Part shown: one piece after another, positions 26,392-34,977 of the stretch
How positions within the stretch are numbered: the first letter of the stretch is position 1
How the letters are laid out: every line of letters begins with the position of its first letter
From: an uncultured Clostridia bacterium
GTDB taxonomy: Bacteria > Bacillota > Clostridia > Peptostreptococcales > Anaerovoracaceae
Length of the DNA: 64,000 bases
NCBI GenBank assembly: GCA_934256595.1
Contig: CAKQOW010000005.1
Coordinates: 6,131-70,130 of the forward strand
Direction of reading: 5' to 3'
Notes under the pieces: model-generated
Told to the model about the DNA's origin: nothing
Databases searched by the model: none
The model's input: only the letters and a program-made list of their open reading frames with translations
Translations under genes and position numbers: made by a program

Positions 26392-26616
26392 TTATAGACT
26401 GTCTGGTTCATGAATCTCTACACCATCTTCTAATGCAGCCTCGATTCATGCTTTTGGGGCATCCAGTGTATTTTTTATCGCACCCTCCACGATCCCGCCA
26501 CAAGTAATACAACCAGGCAAATCCGGATAAGAAACCACAAATCCACCTTCATTTTTATCTTCCACAATTTTTATATGATAGGACATTGCCATATAATCAT
26601 TTAGTGTCTTCATCAT
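26392..26616 (-). pseudogene. hicB: hicB antitoxin remnant with nonsense codon
   Basis: The start (MMKTLNDYMAMSYHIKIVEDK) and EGGFVVSYPDLPGC match HicB antitoxins. The expected Trp of the family's KKAWIEAALEDG stretch is TGA (26446-26448), and the frame then continues IEAALEDGVEIHEPD to a TAA at 26392-26394. A single nonsense mutation therefore breaks it. No hicA toxin is seen in its usual place upstream. Confidence 0.8.
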
Positions 26617-26734
26617 TCTCTACCTCACAATCTACAACTTCCCAGTAACCATTCTTGACTTCTTCATAAGTCAAACCATTATACAGTCCACCCGGAGATC
26701 CTAATCTGTACTCATACCACTGGTACGAGTAATT
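26597..26734 (-). pseudogene. Unidentified gene remnant upstream of hicB
   Basis: An open segment after a TAG, without start codon, encoding YQWYEYRLGSPGGLYNG and GLTYEEVKNGYWEVVDCE before a TGA that overlaps the start of hicB. It looks like the end of a real protein but I do not recognise it and it is not HicA. The stretch 26735-26930 holds nothing I can support. Confidence 0.35.
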
Positions 26735-26930
26735 CTATTTCCAAAATAAAAACACTAGATCATTAACACTATTATACGTTCTATCCTTCTTTTCTAGCAA
26801 GTAAGAAAACAAAACAGTTCATTTTTTCTTATCATTTTCTTCTGCCCTTTATATTATACTACAAAACCCAAAGGTCTAGAGCATTACAAACAATTCTTCA
26901 AAAACATTTTATGTTTTTTAGGGTTCCAGG

Positions 26931-27105
26931 GTAAGTGGTAAACCAATCGTGGTATGTAATTATGCTTGTAATCGATTTGATTATCTGCCTGCATTCCTCA
27001 GGAATACTATCAGACCATGGCATCAAATCATCAATATACGTTGCTGGAGCATCATCCAAATGATCAAGGATGCTTTTAAGCAGGTATTTAAAAATTCCAT
27101 AAAAT
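26931..27105 (-). mobile_element. IS66-family transposase C-terminal remnant
   Basis: The minus strand reads FKYLLKSILDHLDDAP then YIDDLMPWSDSIPEECR, matching the C-terminal region of IS66 transposases, and runs into the 31-base end repeat at 26931-26961. The rest of the element is absent. Its downstream edge abuts the terminator of the M28 peptidase gene. Confidence 0.75.
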
Positions 27106-27134
27106 AAAGGGCATCGAATACATCGACACCCTTT
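27106..27134 (-). terminator. Terminator of the M28 peptidase gene
   Basis: Minus strand AAAGGG..TCGA pairs with TCGA..CCCTTT around an ATGTA-type loop, followed by ATTTTAT. It lies 23 bases after the peptidase stop. Confidence 0.7.
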
Positions 27135-27157
27135 ATCTGTAAGTCTTTAATATTTTA

Positions 27158-29191
27158 TTACTTTGAGAGCTGTTTCATTGTTGCAGTAACATCTTCTAAA
27201 GTGCTTATTTCTTTTTTTACAACTTTTGCAAGGTCTTTTTTCTGTACGTCAAGTTCTTTTTCCAGTGCTTTTATCTGAGCGTCTACATTTGGTTTTTCAA
27301 CATCATATACAGCTTTAAGATCCTGAATCACCTGCCATAAGTCAGCATTTGATTTAAGATATCCTGTTCCCCATGAGTTTTCGGCATCATCTCCAAGTAC
27401 CTGATCCACATAGAAATCATAAGTCTGTTTATCAAAGTTGTACGCATACCAGTTCAAATCGATTTTGTACAGATATTCATCAAGAGCAGTAGCTACATCA
27501 CCCTTCTTAAGCGCATTTATCGCTTCCTCCAGTACTTCTACATTTGTCTGCTTATAGCAGTGTACAAACTGAAACTCTTCATCCCAGTTTATTGTAAACA
27601 GCTTGTTTGTAATTTCTTTAAACAGATAATTTGCTTCTTTGTTAAATTCCTCTGCATTATCACCGTCCACTGATTCGCTTTTTTCTTTAAACAGCGCAGC
27701 GGCTTCATTTGCATTATCAAACGCCTTAATCAGTTCATCTGCATTATCAATAACATCTGAATTGACTGAAGCTTTCATTTCATTAAATAATGCGGAATAA
27801 TCAAAAGTTCTGGAACTTTGTTTATCAAACAGGATAGTCATGCCGCCATACAGCTTATGTGCATACTCAAAAACTTCCTTGCTGAAGCTGTTTCCTTCTT
27901 CGGTATCGTTATTTGAATGATACGTTCCTGAATGATCCGAACCGTATAAACCCGAATCAACTACAGGAATGCCTGCGTTGACATAGCTGAATGCTTCTGT
28001 CCATGTCCATGCCGGACTGTTTGTTTTAAACTCGCCCTTAAAAGGACTTCCTTCTATCTTCTCACCAATCGGTTTAACCCATTCTGCCAGTTCATAAGGT
28101 ATAGTAATTTCTACGCCTTCAGCCTCGCCATCTGTAACACCGCTGTCTATATCTATAGCCATATAGGCATTCTCCATCCATTCCGGATGATTTTCCATCT
28201 CTACAGCAGCGCCTCTCGCCCAGTCATATCTTGAGTTATCAACACCCCATTCTTCTGCGCCATGACCTATGAATTTGATTGTTTTGGCAGGTTCATATCC
28301 GCTTTCTACCAGCGCCTTTGCAATTCCCAACATACAGCCTACGCCTGAAGTATTGTCGGCAAAAGCTCTGAAATAAGCATCATAGTGTGCAAAAATATAG
28401 ATTACTTCATTTGTTTTGCCCGGAATCTCACCATATACGTTATATGAAGTCTGATTATGTTTAACCTCTCCGTCAGCATTCAGTACGGCTTTTATTGAAC
28501 CGCCATTGTCTTTAATCGCTTTTTTCAGCGGTTTGGCATCTGCTACTGTGATAGTGAAAGCCGGTGCATCCGATGGTCCGCAATAATCCTGAACTCCCAG
28601 AGTGTCTTCCGAATATGTGCAGTATCCGTCTACATTAACAGCTATAACAGCCTTTGCGCCCTTTACCTTTGCCTGATATGACGGCCAGTTTATCCACCAT
28701 TCGTCTGCCTGATTTATATCAATAAGTACAATTTTTCCGTTTACATCCAAATCTTCATAGTCTTCAGCAGTTCCCTTGCCTGCATATACAATCTCCACTT
28801 CCTCATTTTTGGCTTTATATGTGGATTGGAACATAGCCATTTCTATTTTGTTTTCATTGCCATTGTTCTCATATCTAAGATCAGCATTTTTAAATGTAAA
28901 TGAATCAACCGTAATAGCTTCTTTATTTACATTTTCAAGACCTATAGCCTTCATCTCATCTTCAATATACTCTGCTGCTTCTTTCTCTGCTGCAGAACCT
29001 GCGGTCCTGAAACCTAAATCTTCGTTTGTCTGAAATGAAATAAGTTTCTGCATAACATCATAGGAATAATCTGCATCAACACTTTCATAAAAAGCATTCA
29101 AATCAGAATCCCCATCTGACTTGCCGCAACCTGTAAAGGCAAACATGGCAATCAGCATTGCTGCTGCTAATACTAGTGATAATTTTTTCAT
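27158..29191 (-). CDS. M28-family zinc metallopeptidase lipoprotein
   Basis: 677 residues starting at ATG 29191 with AGGAGG upstream. Lipoprotein signal with lipobox FTGC. A PA-like insert precedes the M28 catalytic core: metal ligands are visible as HYDA (AHYDAYFRA), ADNTSG, the base Glu pair GAEEWG, DIDSG and the last His in YGSDHSGTYH. It is likely a surface aminopeptidase that releases amino acids from peptides. The C-terminal about 200 residues are helical. Monocistronic with its own terminator. Confidence 0.9.
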   Translation of the reverse strand: MKKLSLVLAAAMLIAMFAFTGCGKSDGDSDLNAFYESVDADYSYDVMQKLISFQTNEDLGFRTAGSAAEKEAAEYIEDEMKAIGLENVNKEAITVDSFTFKNADLRYENNGNENKIEMAMFQSTYKAKNEEVEIVYAGKGTAEDYEDLDVNGKIVLIDINQADEWWINWPSYQAKVKGAKAVIAVNVDGYCTYSEDTLGVQDYCGPSDAPAFTITVADAKPLKKAIKDNGGSIKAVLNADGEVKHNQTSYNVYGEIPGKTNEVIYIFAHYDAYFRAFADNTSGVGCMLGIAKALVESGYEPAKTIKFIGHGAEEWGVDNSRYDWARGAAVEMENHPEWMENAYMAIDIDSGVTDGEAEGVEITIPYELAEWVKPIGEKIEGSPFKGEFKTNSPAWTWTEAFSYVNAGIPVVDSGLYGSDHSGTYHSNNDTEEGNSFSKEVFEYAHKLYGGMTILFDKQSSRTFDYSALFNEMKASVNSDVIDNADELIKAFDNANEAAALFKEKSESVDGDNAEEFNKEANYLFKEITNKLFTINWDEEFQFVHCYKQTNVEVLEEAINALKKGDVATALDEYLYKIDLNWYAYNFDKQTYDFYVDQVLGDDAENSWGTGYLKSNADLWQVIQDLKAVYDVEKPNVDAQIKALEKELDVQKKDLAKVVKKEISTLEDVTATMKQLSK

Positions 29192-29347
29192 TGTTTTCCT
29201 CCTCATATAATATATTTCAGCCATTATATCATATTTTTTCAGAATAGTGTCTATTTTTATGAATTTTTTGTATTTTTTATATTTGCATAAAAAACAGCAG
29301 CCTTGTCACAAGTTGCAATGCTGCTGCTTTTTACTGTATACTACCTG

Positions 29348-29950
29348 CTATTTCTCGAAACAGATTCTGCCTATCGCTCCCGGATACTTACCGGTTATAA
29401 CGTCCTGCTCCTGAGAAGCCGCTTCTCTGAAGCCCGGAAGTCTGTTTCTGATTTCTTCGGCCGGGAAGCTGTCGCTTCCTATAAATAAGATCTCGTAGTC
29501 GTGCTGAAATGTAAGCTGCACGAAGTCCATAATCTCATCGTCATTGAAGTCCTTTTCGACCCTCATTATAATTCTGACAGGCTTAAGTCCCGCATCGGTT
29601 GCCTTGTTGATGCCCTCTACAACATTTTCGAGAGTATCGTCCTCAAGATTTTTTTTAAATCTGGCGTATCTGAATGTATCGACCTTTACTGCCACCTTGT
29701 CAAGCCCTGCCGCTTTGAGCTCGCCTGCGGTAAGTTTCAGAAGCTGTCCATTTGTTGTAAGCATTACCTGCTCTATGCCTTCAATGGATTTAATCTGCTC
29801 CACCTCTTTGATGATATTAAATCTCTCGACAGGCTCCTCACCTGTAATATTTATCATATTGTAACCCAAGGCTGCAGCCTCCTTAGCTTTAACTACCGCC
29901 TCGTCCATCTTCATTTTGTGGTTTAATTCAAGTTTAAAACAATTAATCAT
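29348..29950 (-). CDS. MoaA-like protein without the radical SAM cysteines
   Basis: 200 residues that follow the MoaA barrel: NITGEEPVERFNI (like MoaA TGGEPLLR), VMLTTNGQLL, VKVDTFRYARF, and MRVEKDFNDDEIMDFVQL. The N-terminus MINCFKLELNHKM lacks the CX3CX2C motif that would hold the [4Fe-4S] cluster, so radical chemistry is unlikely. It could bind SAM or a nucleotide in a non-catalytic role, or be a reduced paralogue. ATG 29950 has AGAGGTAGC upstream. Confidence 0.7.
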   Translation of the reverse strand: MINCFKLELNHKMKMDEAVVKAKEAAALGYNMINITGEEPVERFNIIKEVEQIKSIEGIEQVMLTTNGQLLKLTAGELKAAGLDKVAVKVDTFRYARFKKNLEDDTLENVVEGINKATDAGLKPVRIIMRVEKDFNDDEIMDFVQLTFQHDYEILFIGSDSFPAEEIRNRLPGFREAASQEQDVITGKYPGAIGRICFEK

Positions 29951-30050
29951 ATACGCTACCTCTCTGTTAATTCTCTTTTAATTTTACTTGAAAAATCCGC
30001 TCCAGTCAATTATGCTTATATATATCATTACAATATTGAGGAGAAAAGCT

Positions 30051-30599
30051 TTGAAATTATTTATCATCGGAGATACACACGGTCATCTGGACAAGGTAAG
30101 AAAAATATACCCTCATCTCAAGTGCGTAGATATGATAATACATACAGGAGATATGCAGCGCGATGCCTATGAACTGGAAGCGGAATTCAATATACCTGTA
30201 ATCTCGGTTCCCGGCAACTGCGACGGCAGCCACAGTGCAAACGATTTTGCCATAGCCGAAACAGAGTACGGCAATATCCTTGTCACCCACGGACATATGC
30301 AGAATGTGGACTATTACTACGACAAGCTTTTGTATCTGTGCGAGGAAAAAAACTGCGTTGCCGCAGTATTCGGACATACTCATGTACCTGTATATGAGGA
30401 ATATGACGGCATATATCTGCTCAATCCCGGCAGCCTGACAAGACCAAGAGACGGCTCTTCCGGCTCCTACGGCATTATAACCACAACAGAGTCAACCTTT
30501 GCCGGTTCAATAATATATTACAAATCTTCCCTGTTCGAAAAGGACAGGGTTAAAGGCGGATATATCAAGGATATGCTTAATTACAGCGACAGATTTTAG
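30051..30599 (+). CDS. yfcE: YfcE/MJ0936-family phosphodiesterase
   Basis: 182 residues starting at TTG 30051, chosen because GAGGAG lies 7 bases upstream and the first residues then read MKLFIIGDTHG. The calcineurin-like metal motifs are GDTHGH, HTGD, GNCDG, THGH and GHTH. It hydrolyses phosphodiester bonds with Mn or similar metals; the natural substrate is unknown. Confidence 0.92.
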   Translation: MKLFIIGDTHGHLDKVRKIYPHLKCVDMIIHTGDMQRDAYELEAEFNIPVISVPGNCDGSHSANDFAIAETEYGNILVTHGHMQNVDYYYDKLLYLCEEKNCVAAVFGHTHVPVYEEYDGIYLLNPGSLTRPRDGSSGSYGIITTTESTFAGSIIYYKSSLFEKDRVKGGYIKDMLNYSDRF

Positions 30600-30604
30600 A
30601 CAAT

Positions 30605-30628
30605 TAAAGGTGCCCCGCGGCACCTTTG
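30605..30628. terminator. Bidirectional-type hairpin between yfcE and the 30641 gene
   Basis: AAAGGTGCC pairs with GGCACCTTT around CCGC. T-runs are short on both sides, so it is a modest terminator for the convergent genes. Confidence 0.5.
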
Positions 30629-30640
30629 CTGTTATCTGTA

Positions 30641-30868
30641 TTAATAGTTGTATCTGTAATAAAATACGGCATACATCTCGTCATCAATTACTTCCATATC
30701 TTCATCCACAAGATCTATAACGTCTCCGAGTTCAGTGGTAAGCTTGTCACCCATATTGACAATGCCTCTGTACTCATACGGAACCTTGATGCACTGCCCG
30801 TGGGTATCACGAAACATAAATCCCTCAAAGGTATATCCGTTCGCTGTGGTATATTTCATAGTTTTCAT
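30641..30868 (-). CDS. Hypothetical 75-residue protein
   Basis: Acidic small protein (DLVDEDMEVIDDEMYAVFYY) with AGGAGG a few bases before ATG 30868. No domain recognised. It sits 12 bases downstream of the nitroreductase, in the same transcript direction, so it is probably co-expressed. Confidence 0.65.
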   Translation of the reverse strand: MKTMKYTTANGYTFEGFMFRDTHGQCIKVPYEYRGIVNMGDKLTTELGDVIDLVDEDMEVIDDEMYAVFYYRYNY

Positions 30869-30880
30869 ACTGTGTTCCTC

Positions 30881-31399
30881 CTAAATCACTCTCACCATTT
30901 CTTCTATCGGCTTTGTCACATCGTGCATTTTCGCAAGAGGTCTGCAGGTTTCAGACGGATAGCCGATAGGCAGAAGCGCCACAGGTCTGATATGCTCAGG
31001 CAGGTTGAATTCCCGCTGAAGCTTTACATCATCAAACAGCCCCACAAAGCAGGTGCCTATTCCCATACTCCATGCCTGCAGCATTATTTCATCACAAAGA
31101 ATAGAAACGTCTGTCACTCCGGATTTGTGGCCTCTTATCAGAGGGTTTCTCCAGCATACCGTTTCATCATAGCATACCATAAGCACCATAGGCGCACCGT
31201 ATATGCATTTGCACAATGAATTTATTTTTGCCACTGCCTCATCGCTTTTGAGTACATATATCTTCTGTGGCTGAAAATTAAGCGCTGTAGGCGAATGCTT
31301 TGCCACTTCAAGTACAGCCGCAAGCTCCTCGTCGCTTATCTGCTCTTTTTTGAATTTACGAACCGAATATCTGCTCTTTGCAAGCTCCATAAACTCCAT
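30881..31399 (-). CDS. Nitroreductase-family FMN oxidoreductase
   Basis: 172 residues: SRYSVRKFKKEQ, then HSPTALNFQPQK and a late LLPIGYP segment are the FMN/NAD(P)H nitroreductase signature. It is probably an NAD(P)H-dependent oxidoreductase with an unknown acceptor. I chose ATG 31399; an ATG inside the family start (MELAKSRYSVR) is also possible. The following gene is 12 bases away. Confidence 0.9.
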   Translation of the reverse strand: MEFMELAKSRYSVRKFKKEQISDEELAAVLEVAKHSPTALNFQPQKIYVLKSDEAVAKINSLCKCIYGAPMVLMVCYDETVCWRNPLIRGHKSGVTDVSILCDEIMLQAWSMGIGTCFVGLFDDVKLQREFNLPEHIRPVALLPIGYPSETCRPLAKMHDVTKPIEEMVRVI

Positions 31400-31412
31400 A
31401 ACAATCCCCTTC

Positions 31413-31874
31413 CTATCTGCGTTCTTTGTCTGTATCAATATTAAGATATACAGATGCACCTGTTGCAATAACTTTACCTGTCGCTTTATCTCTGGCCTCA
31501 CATACAAGCTGAGATATGCGCCTGCCCGCCGAAATTTTGCGGGCAGTTACAATTATAGTATCTCCCTCTTTTGCAGGTCTTACATATTTAATATCAAGAC
31601 TTACTGTAGGCGCAAAATCTGCTCCTGCATAAAACCTTGCAAGCGCAGCCACTGTCAGGTCAAAGGCTGTGGCTATGATGCCGCCGTGGAGACTGCCTAC
31701 TCTGTTGGTCTGCCATTTCTGAACCGGAAAGGCAAAGGACAGAGTTCCCTCTTCATAGGAACAGCCTGCAGCCTCTGCACGCATCATACCGTTTATTAAA
31801 TCTTTCTGATTAACATTGTTTTCGTAAAGAGTCCTTGTCATATGCTCTTCAAGTCTTTTCTGTCCGTCAGTCAT
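31413..31874 (-). CDS. PaaI-type hotdog thioesterase
   Basis: 153 residues with the PaaI/4HBT hotdog signature: NRVGSLHGGIIATAFD, where the GG/D element is the catalytic region, and LDIKYVRPAKEGDTI. It hydrolyses acyl-CoA thioesters. Start ATG 31874 was chosen from the family's usual length. It precedes the nitroreductase by 13 bases, so they form one unit. Confidence 0.88.
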   Translation of the reverse strand: MTDGQKRLEEHMTRTLYENNVNQKDLINGMMRAEAAGCSYEEGTLSFAFPVQKWQTNRVGSLHGGIIATAFDLTVAALARFYAGADFAPTVSLDIKYVRPAKEGDTIIVTARKISAGRRISQLVCEARDKATGKVIATGASVYLNIDTDKERR

Positions 31875-31991
31875 ATATCCGTACCTTTCATAATGTCTGT
31901 TTATGATACAATTGTATACCGTAAACAGGTCAGTATCAAGGAATATTGCTGAATATACGACCAAAAAATCACATAAATACTCAAAATCTCT

Positions 31992-32020
31992 TTGACAATG
32001 CTGCTGCGGTTTTGTATAAT
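31992..32020 (+). promoter_or_regulatory. Sigma-A promoter of tRNA-Arg
   Basis: TTGACA (31992-31997), 17-base spacer, TATAAT (32015-32020): a perfect consensus promoter 17 bases before the tRNA. Confidence 0.92.
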
Positions 32021-32037
32021 AACTGTTGTACGAATGT

Positions 32038-32113
32038 GGGGGTGTAGCTCAATGGATAGAGTAACGCACTACGAATGCGCAGGTTGGGGGTTCGAGTCCC
32101 TCTACCCTCACCA
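32038..32113 (+). tRNA. tRNA-Arg (anticodon ACG)
   Basis: 76 nt with encoded CCA. The acceptor arm GGGGGTG pairs with TACCCTC, the D-stem GCTC with GAGT, and the anticodon loop CTACGAA holds ACG. The T-arm is GGGGG-TTCGAGT-CCCTC. The top anticodon-stem pair is A-C, a mild oddity. With A34 edited to inosine it reads CGN codons. Confidence 0.96.
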
Positions 32114-32116
32114 GAC

Positions 32117-32149
32117 AAAGGCATCGCCTTTACAGGCAGATGCCTTTTT
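32117..32149 (+). terminator. Terminator after tRNA-Arg
   Basis: AAAGGCATC-GCC pairs with GGC-GATGCCTTT across a short loop, followed by T-run to 32149. Confidence 0.85.
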
Positions 32150-32190
32150 AGTCAGTTCACAGAGTTGGGAATATCCGGGGAGTTGCGCCG

Positions 32191-33543
32191 TTGAAGAAGA
32201 TATATATCAGATATTTCAGTACTGCAAGCCTGGTTCTTGCAGTCATACTTGCAATACTGTTTGTAGTAATATTCATCTCAGGCTTCAGAAATCTGCACAA
32301 TATGGAAACTTTCTACGAGCAGTATATAATTTCCGAAAATGCTGCACATAAGCTGCAGAAGGGCTCTGACATACTTACAGAACAGGTGCGCCTGTATGTA
32401 ATGACCGGTGAAAAAAAATATATAGACGGTTATTTTGAGGAGGTCAATGTTACGCAAAACCGTAATAACGCTGTTGCCGAACTCAAAGTATATTTCAGCG
32501 ATACAAAACTGACTGCGGAGCTGGAGGCTGCTCTCAGCGATTCCACTGAGCTTATGGAACGTGAGCTTTATGCTATGAAACTTGTTTCCGCAGTATTTGA
32601 CGTGCCTGAGGACAGCCTTCCGGATGAGCTGGTTTCTGTTAATCTCAGCGCGAAAGACATTGCAGCATCTGATTCTCAAAAGCTGGAGAAGGCGCGCAGA
32701 CTTGTCAGCGACAATTCGTATCAGAATGCCAAAAACAAAATCACAGACAACGTCAACAGATGTATGAATGATCTTGTTTCTATTTCAAAAAATCATCAGG
32801 AAAAATCTTCTGCTGCATTTCTGAAGTTTTATATTCTGCAGGAAATCGAACTCATATTCCTTATATTGTTCCTGATTGCAGGCAGCATTATCGTTCGAAA
32901 GCATGTAGTAAAACCCCTTATAAGCTACAACGAGAGCATTGAGCACGATGAAACGGTTCCGGTAATCGGCGCTGCAGAACTTCAGTCTCTTGCCGAAACA
33001 TACAACAGGGTCTTTGAGGAAAATCAGGCGGCACAAAAGCTTTTCCGCCACGAAGCAGAGCATGATGCATTATCAGGGCTGCTTAACAAGGGGTCTTTTG
33101 ATAAGATACTCTCTCTATATGAAAAAGAAATTTCATCTTATGCTCTGATACTGGTCGATATCGACAATTTCAAGAACTTCAATGATACTTTCGGGCATAC
33201 AACAGGTGATGCAGTCATCAGAAAAACAGCCACAAAGCTTAATGCGACCTTCAGAAGTTCGGATTACATATTCCGCATAGGCGGTGATGAGTTTGCCGTC
33301 ATTATGACAGATGTATCCCAGAAGCACCGTATCACAGTTGAGAAAAAACTGAACGGTCTGAAAAAAAATCTTCAGGATACCGGCGACGGTCTTCCTGCTG
33401 TCACCATGAGCATAGGTGTGGCTTTTTCCGACAGAAAAAAGCCCGGTGACAGTATCTTTAACGATGCCGACCTTGCAATGTATTCCGTTAAGAAAAACGG
33501 CAGAAACGGATACAGTTTTTACAATGACAGCCACAACATATGA
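32191..33543 (+). CDS. Membrane diguanylate cyclase
   Basis: 450 residues starting at TTG 32191, with GGGGAG 8 bases upstream. Two transmembrane segments (about 10-31 and 212-235) bracket an extracytoplasmic helical domain of about 180 residues. The C-terminal GGDEF domain has an intact RIGGDEF (about 362-368) and an RxxD inhibitory site (RSSD) five residues before it, so it should make cyclic di-GMP from GTP under feedback control. No EAL or PilZ gene is in the window. Confidence 0.93.
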   Translation: MKKIYIRYFSTASLVLAVILAILFVVIFISGFRNLHNMETFYEQYIISENAAHKLQKGSDILTEQVRLYVMTGEKKYIDGYFEEVNVTQNRNNAVAELKVYFSDTKLTAELEAALSDSTELMERELYAMKLVSAVFDVPEDSLPDELVSVNLSAKDIAASDSQKLEKARRLVSDNSYQNAKNKITDNVNRCMNDLVSISKNHQEKSSAAFLKFYILQEIELIFLILFLIAGSIIVRKHVVKPLISYNESIEHDETVPVIGAAELQSLAETYNRVFEENQAAQKLFRHEAEHDALSGLLNKGSFDKILSLYEKEISSYALILVDIDNFKNFNDTFGHTTGDAVIRKTATKLNATFRSSDYIFRIGGDEFAVIMTDVSQKHRITVEKKLNGLKKNLQDTGDGLPAVTMSIGVAFSDRKKPGDSIFNDADLAMYSVKKNGRNGYSFYNDSHNI

Positions 33544-33580
33544 CAGGTTTAATGATATATATATCCGTCAGAACAAATCA

Positions 33581-33634
33581 AAACGAATAAAACTCCCCGA
33601 TATTTATTTTTCAGGGAGTTTGTTTTATTCGTTT
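33581..33634. terminator. Hairpin at the GGDEF/XRE convergence
   Basis: AACGAATAAAAC..TCCC pairs with GGGA..GTTTTATTCGTT around an AT-rich loop. It overlaps the stop of the XRE gene at 33625 and likely ends both convergent transcripts. Confidence 0.7.
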
Positions 33635-33879
33635 TCTTTTTCGTCTGCGCTTATTCCCTTGAAGAAATCCTCATAGCCGACGCCGTATATCTGTCTGAGC
33701 GCCACAAGGTCCGAAACCTTTAAATTGCCCGCGCCGAGCTCTATCTTTGAATATGTACCTCTTGATATGGTGCTTCCCAGAAGCTGCATCTTCTCCACAA
33801 GCCTGTACTGCGACAGACCGTGCTTTAATCTCAAAGCAACCAGATTTTCTGCAAAACGCCTGTTTATAATTATCTTCAT
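33625..33879 (-). CDS. XRE-family transcriptional regulator
   Basis: 84 residues, essentially a single HTH domain: FAENLVALRLKHGLSQYRLVEKM and GSTISRGTYSKIELGAGNLKVSDL. ATG 33879 was chosen, with GGGG 8 bases upstream. It diverges from a 58-residue gene, and both promoters are covered by one inverted repeat, so it probably represses itself and the neighbour. Confidence 0.88.
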   Translation of the reverse strand: MKIIINRRFAENLVALRLKHGLSQYRLVEKMQLLGSTISRGTYSKIELGAGNLKVSDLVALRQIYGVGYEDFFKGISADEKENE

Positions 33880-33907
33880 TCCATTTCCCCTTACAGTTGG
33901 TTTTGTA

Positions 33908-33937
33908 TTGATTATACCTTCTGCAAGGTGGTATAAT
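33908..33937. promoter_or_regulatory. Divergent promoter region with palindromic operator
   Basis: Plus strand TTGATT (33908-33913), 18-base spacer, TATAAT (33932-33937). The inverted repeat ATTATACC (33911-33918) / GGTATAAT (33930-33937) covers that -10 and, on the minus strand, a second TATAAT (33911-33916) for the XRE gene. It is a compact operator. Confidence 0.8.
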
Positions 33938-33974
33938 AGCGGTAACAAGGAGCCGGAACGGAGGGTTTGAAATT

Positions 33975-34151
33975 ATGACTAATTACGAAAAACGACTGCA
34001 GATGCTTACAATAGACAAACTTATACAGCTCGAAAATACAATGCACGAATGCTCTGTCTGCTACTGCAGAGAATACTGCAGCAGTATTTCGGAACATCAG
34101 CTTTCCTGCGATGAAACAAGAAAAAAATGGCTCGCTTCCGATGAAAACTAA
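33975..34151 (+). CDS. Small Cys-rich protein divergent from XRE
   Basis: 58 residues with a GGAGGG site 10 bases before ATG 33975. It contains CSVCYCREYC and a later Cys, so a small metal site is possible. The rest is charged and helical. No family recognised. The link to the XRE regulator is by shared operator. Confidence 0.72.
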   Translation: MTNYEKRLQMLTIDKLIQLENTMHECSVCYCREYCSSISEHQLSCDETRKKWLASDEN

Positions 34152-34157
34152 CTATTT

Positions 34158-34844
34158 CTAATCACTGTATTTTTGTATAATTCTGTCACACCATATATAT
34201 GTCAGCGGCAGTACCGCTATAACTGCAAGGTGGGCAAGCCCCGAATGATTAAACTGTAATATCAGATTCAGCGTCTTATCCTCTGCAAGCAGATTCTGAA
34301 CAGCCAGTCCTGCTCCCGCCGAGGCAATACATATCAGAAGATATATCATCTCTCCTGCCTTTCCCGACAACACACAGTAAATCCCGCTGCCTGCGGCAAA
34401 TGCAATGCACACTGCGGCATATACATATACAGGGCCGAAAGCTCTGCCGCCCTCTGCCGCCGATATGACTGCAGCCGCTTCTGCTGCTGCCCATAATATA
34501 GCAGCTGCCTTTCTAAAATATGAAGCTATGGGTTTTCCCAAAGCACAATACATGCAAATATATATAACCGGAACTGCTATACCGCCAATACAGGCTGCCG
34601 TAAACGCTCTTATCACCTGCTCTGCCGCAAAGCTTTCGTAAACCACAGTAAAACCGTGAAGCACAGCTCCTGCAATTCCTGCAGCAAACACCGCCGCAAA
34701 CATCAGCAGGCACATTCTCCTGATGCTGCTTTTTTTAATATGCCTTACAGTAACAGCCGCTGCAAAGCCGGCGGCAGCCAGACTTATCACAAGATCCGTA
34801 CCCGCAGTCACTATATCAGGCTGGTGTGTGAACACGTCATTCAT
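34158..34844 (-). CDS. Multi-span membrane protein of unknown function
   Basis: 228 residues with about seven hydrophobic segments and a Glu- and Asp-poor core. AGGAGG lies 6 bases before ATG 34844 (MNDVFTHQPDIVTAG). The layout resembles DUF6962/7TM-type orphans, but I cannot name a family. It is divergent from the phoP gene. Confidence 0.72.
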   Translation of the reverse strand: MNDVFTHQPDIVTAGTDLVISLAAAGFAAAVTVRHIKKSSIRRMCLLMFAAVFAAGIAGAVLHGFTVVYESFAAEQVIRAFTAACIGGIAVPVIYICMYCALGKPIASYFRKAAAILWAAAEAAAVISAAEGGRAFGPVYVYAAVCIAFAAGSGIYCVLSGKAGEMIYLLICIASAGAGLAVQNLLAEDKTLNLILQFNHSGLAHLAVIAVLPLTYIWCDRIIQKYSD

Positions 34845-34906
34845 AGTCCGCCTCCTCTCTCTATCTAAAATCTTATCATACTCCGGCTCAAAAATATATC
34901 TGCCGC

Positions 34907-34948
34907 TTAACAAAAAAGATGCAATTAACATTTTTTTGGTCTATACTA
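34907..34948 (+). promoter_or_regulatory. Upstream region of phoPR with TTAACA repeats
   Basis: Two TTAACA hexamers (34907-34912 and 34925-34930), similar to PhoP binding half-sites, lie before phoP, followed by a TATACT-like -10 near 34942. The 18-base distance is not the classical 11-base spacing, so this is weaker than the site before the transporter. Confidence 0.4.
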
Positions 34949-34977
34949 TACATAACCTATAAATATGGAGAGTTATT

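Noticed and set aside
26446..26448. TGA read as Trp in hicB
   Set aside because: TGA is used as a stop elsewhere in the window and the neighbourhood is full of decayed genes.
25510..26961. 31-base direct repeats as att sites of an integrative element
   Set aside because: No integrase is present and the second copy is continuous with an IS66 transposase fragment.
27700..29000. Plus-strand ORFs inside the M28 peptidase gene
   Set aside because: Antisense frames without ribosome binding sites or recognisable products.
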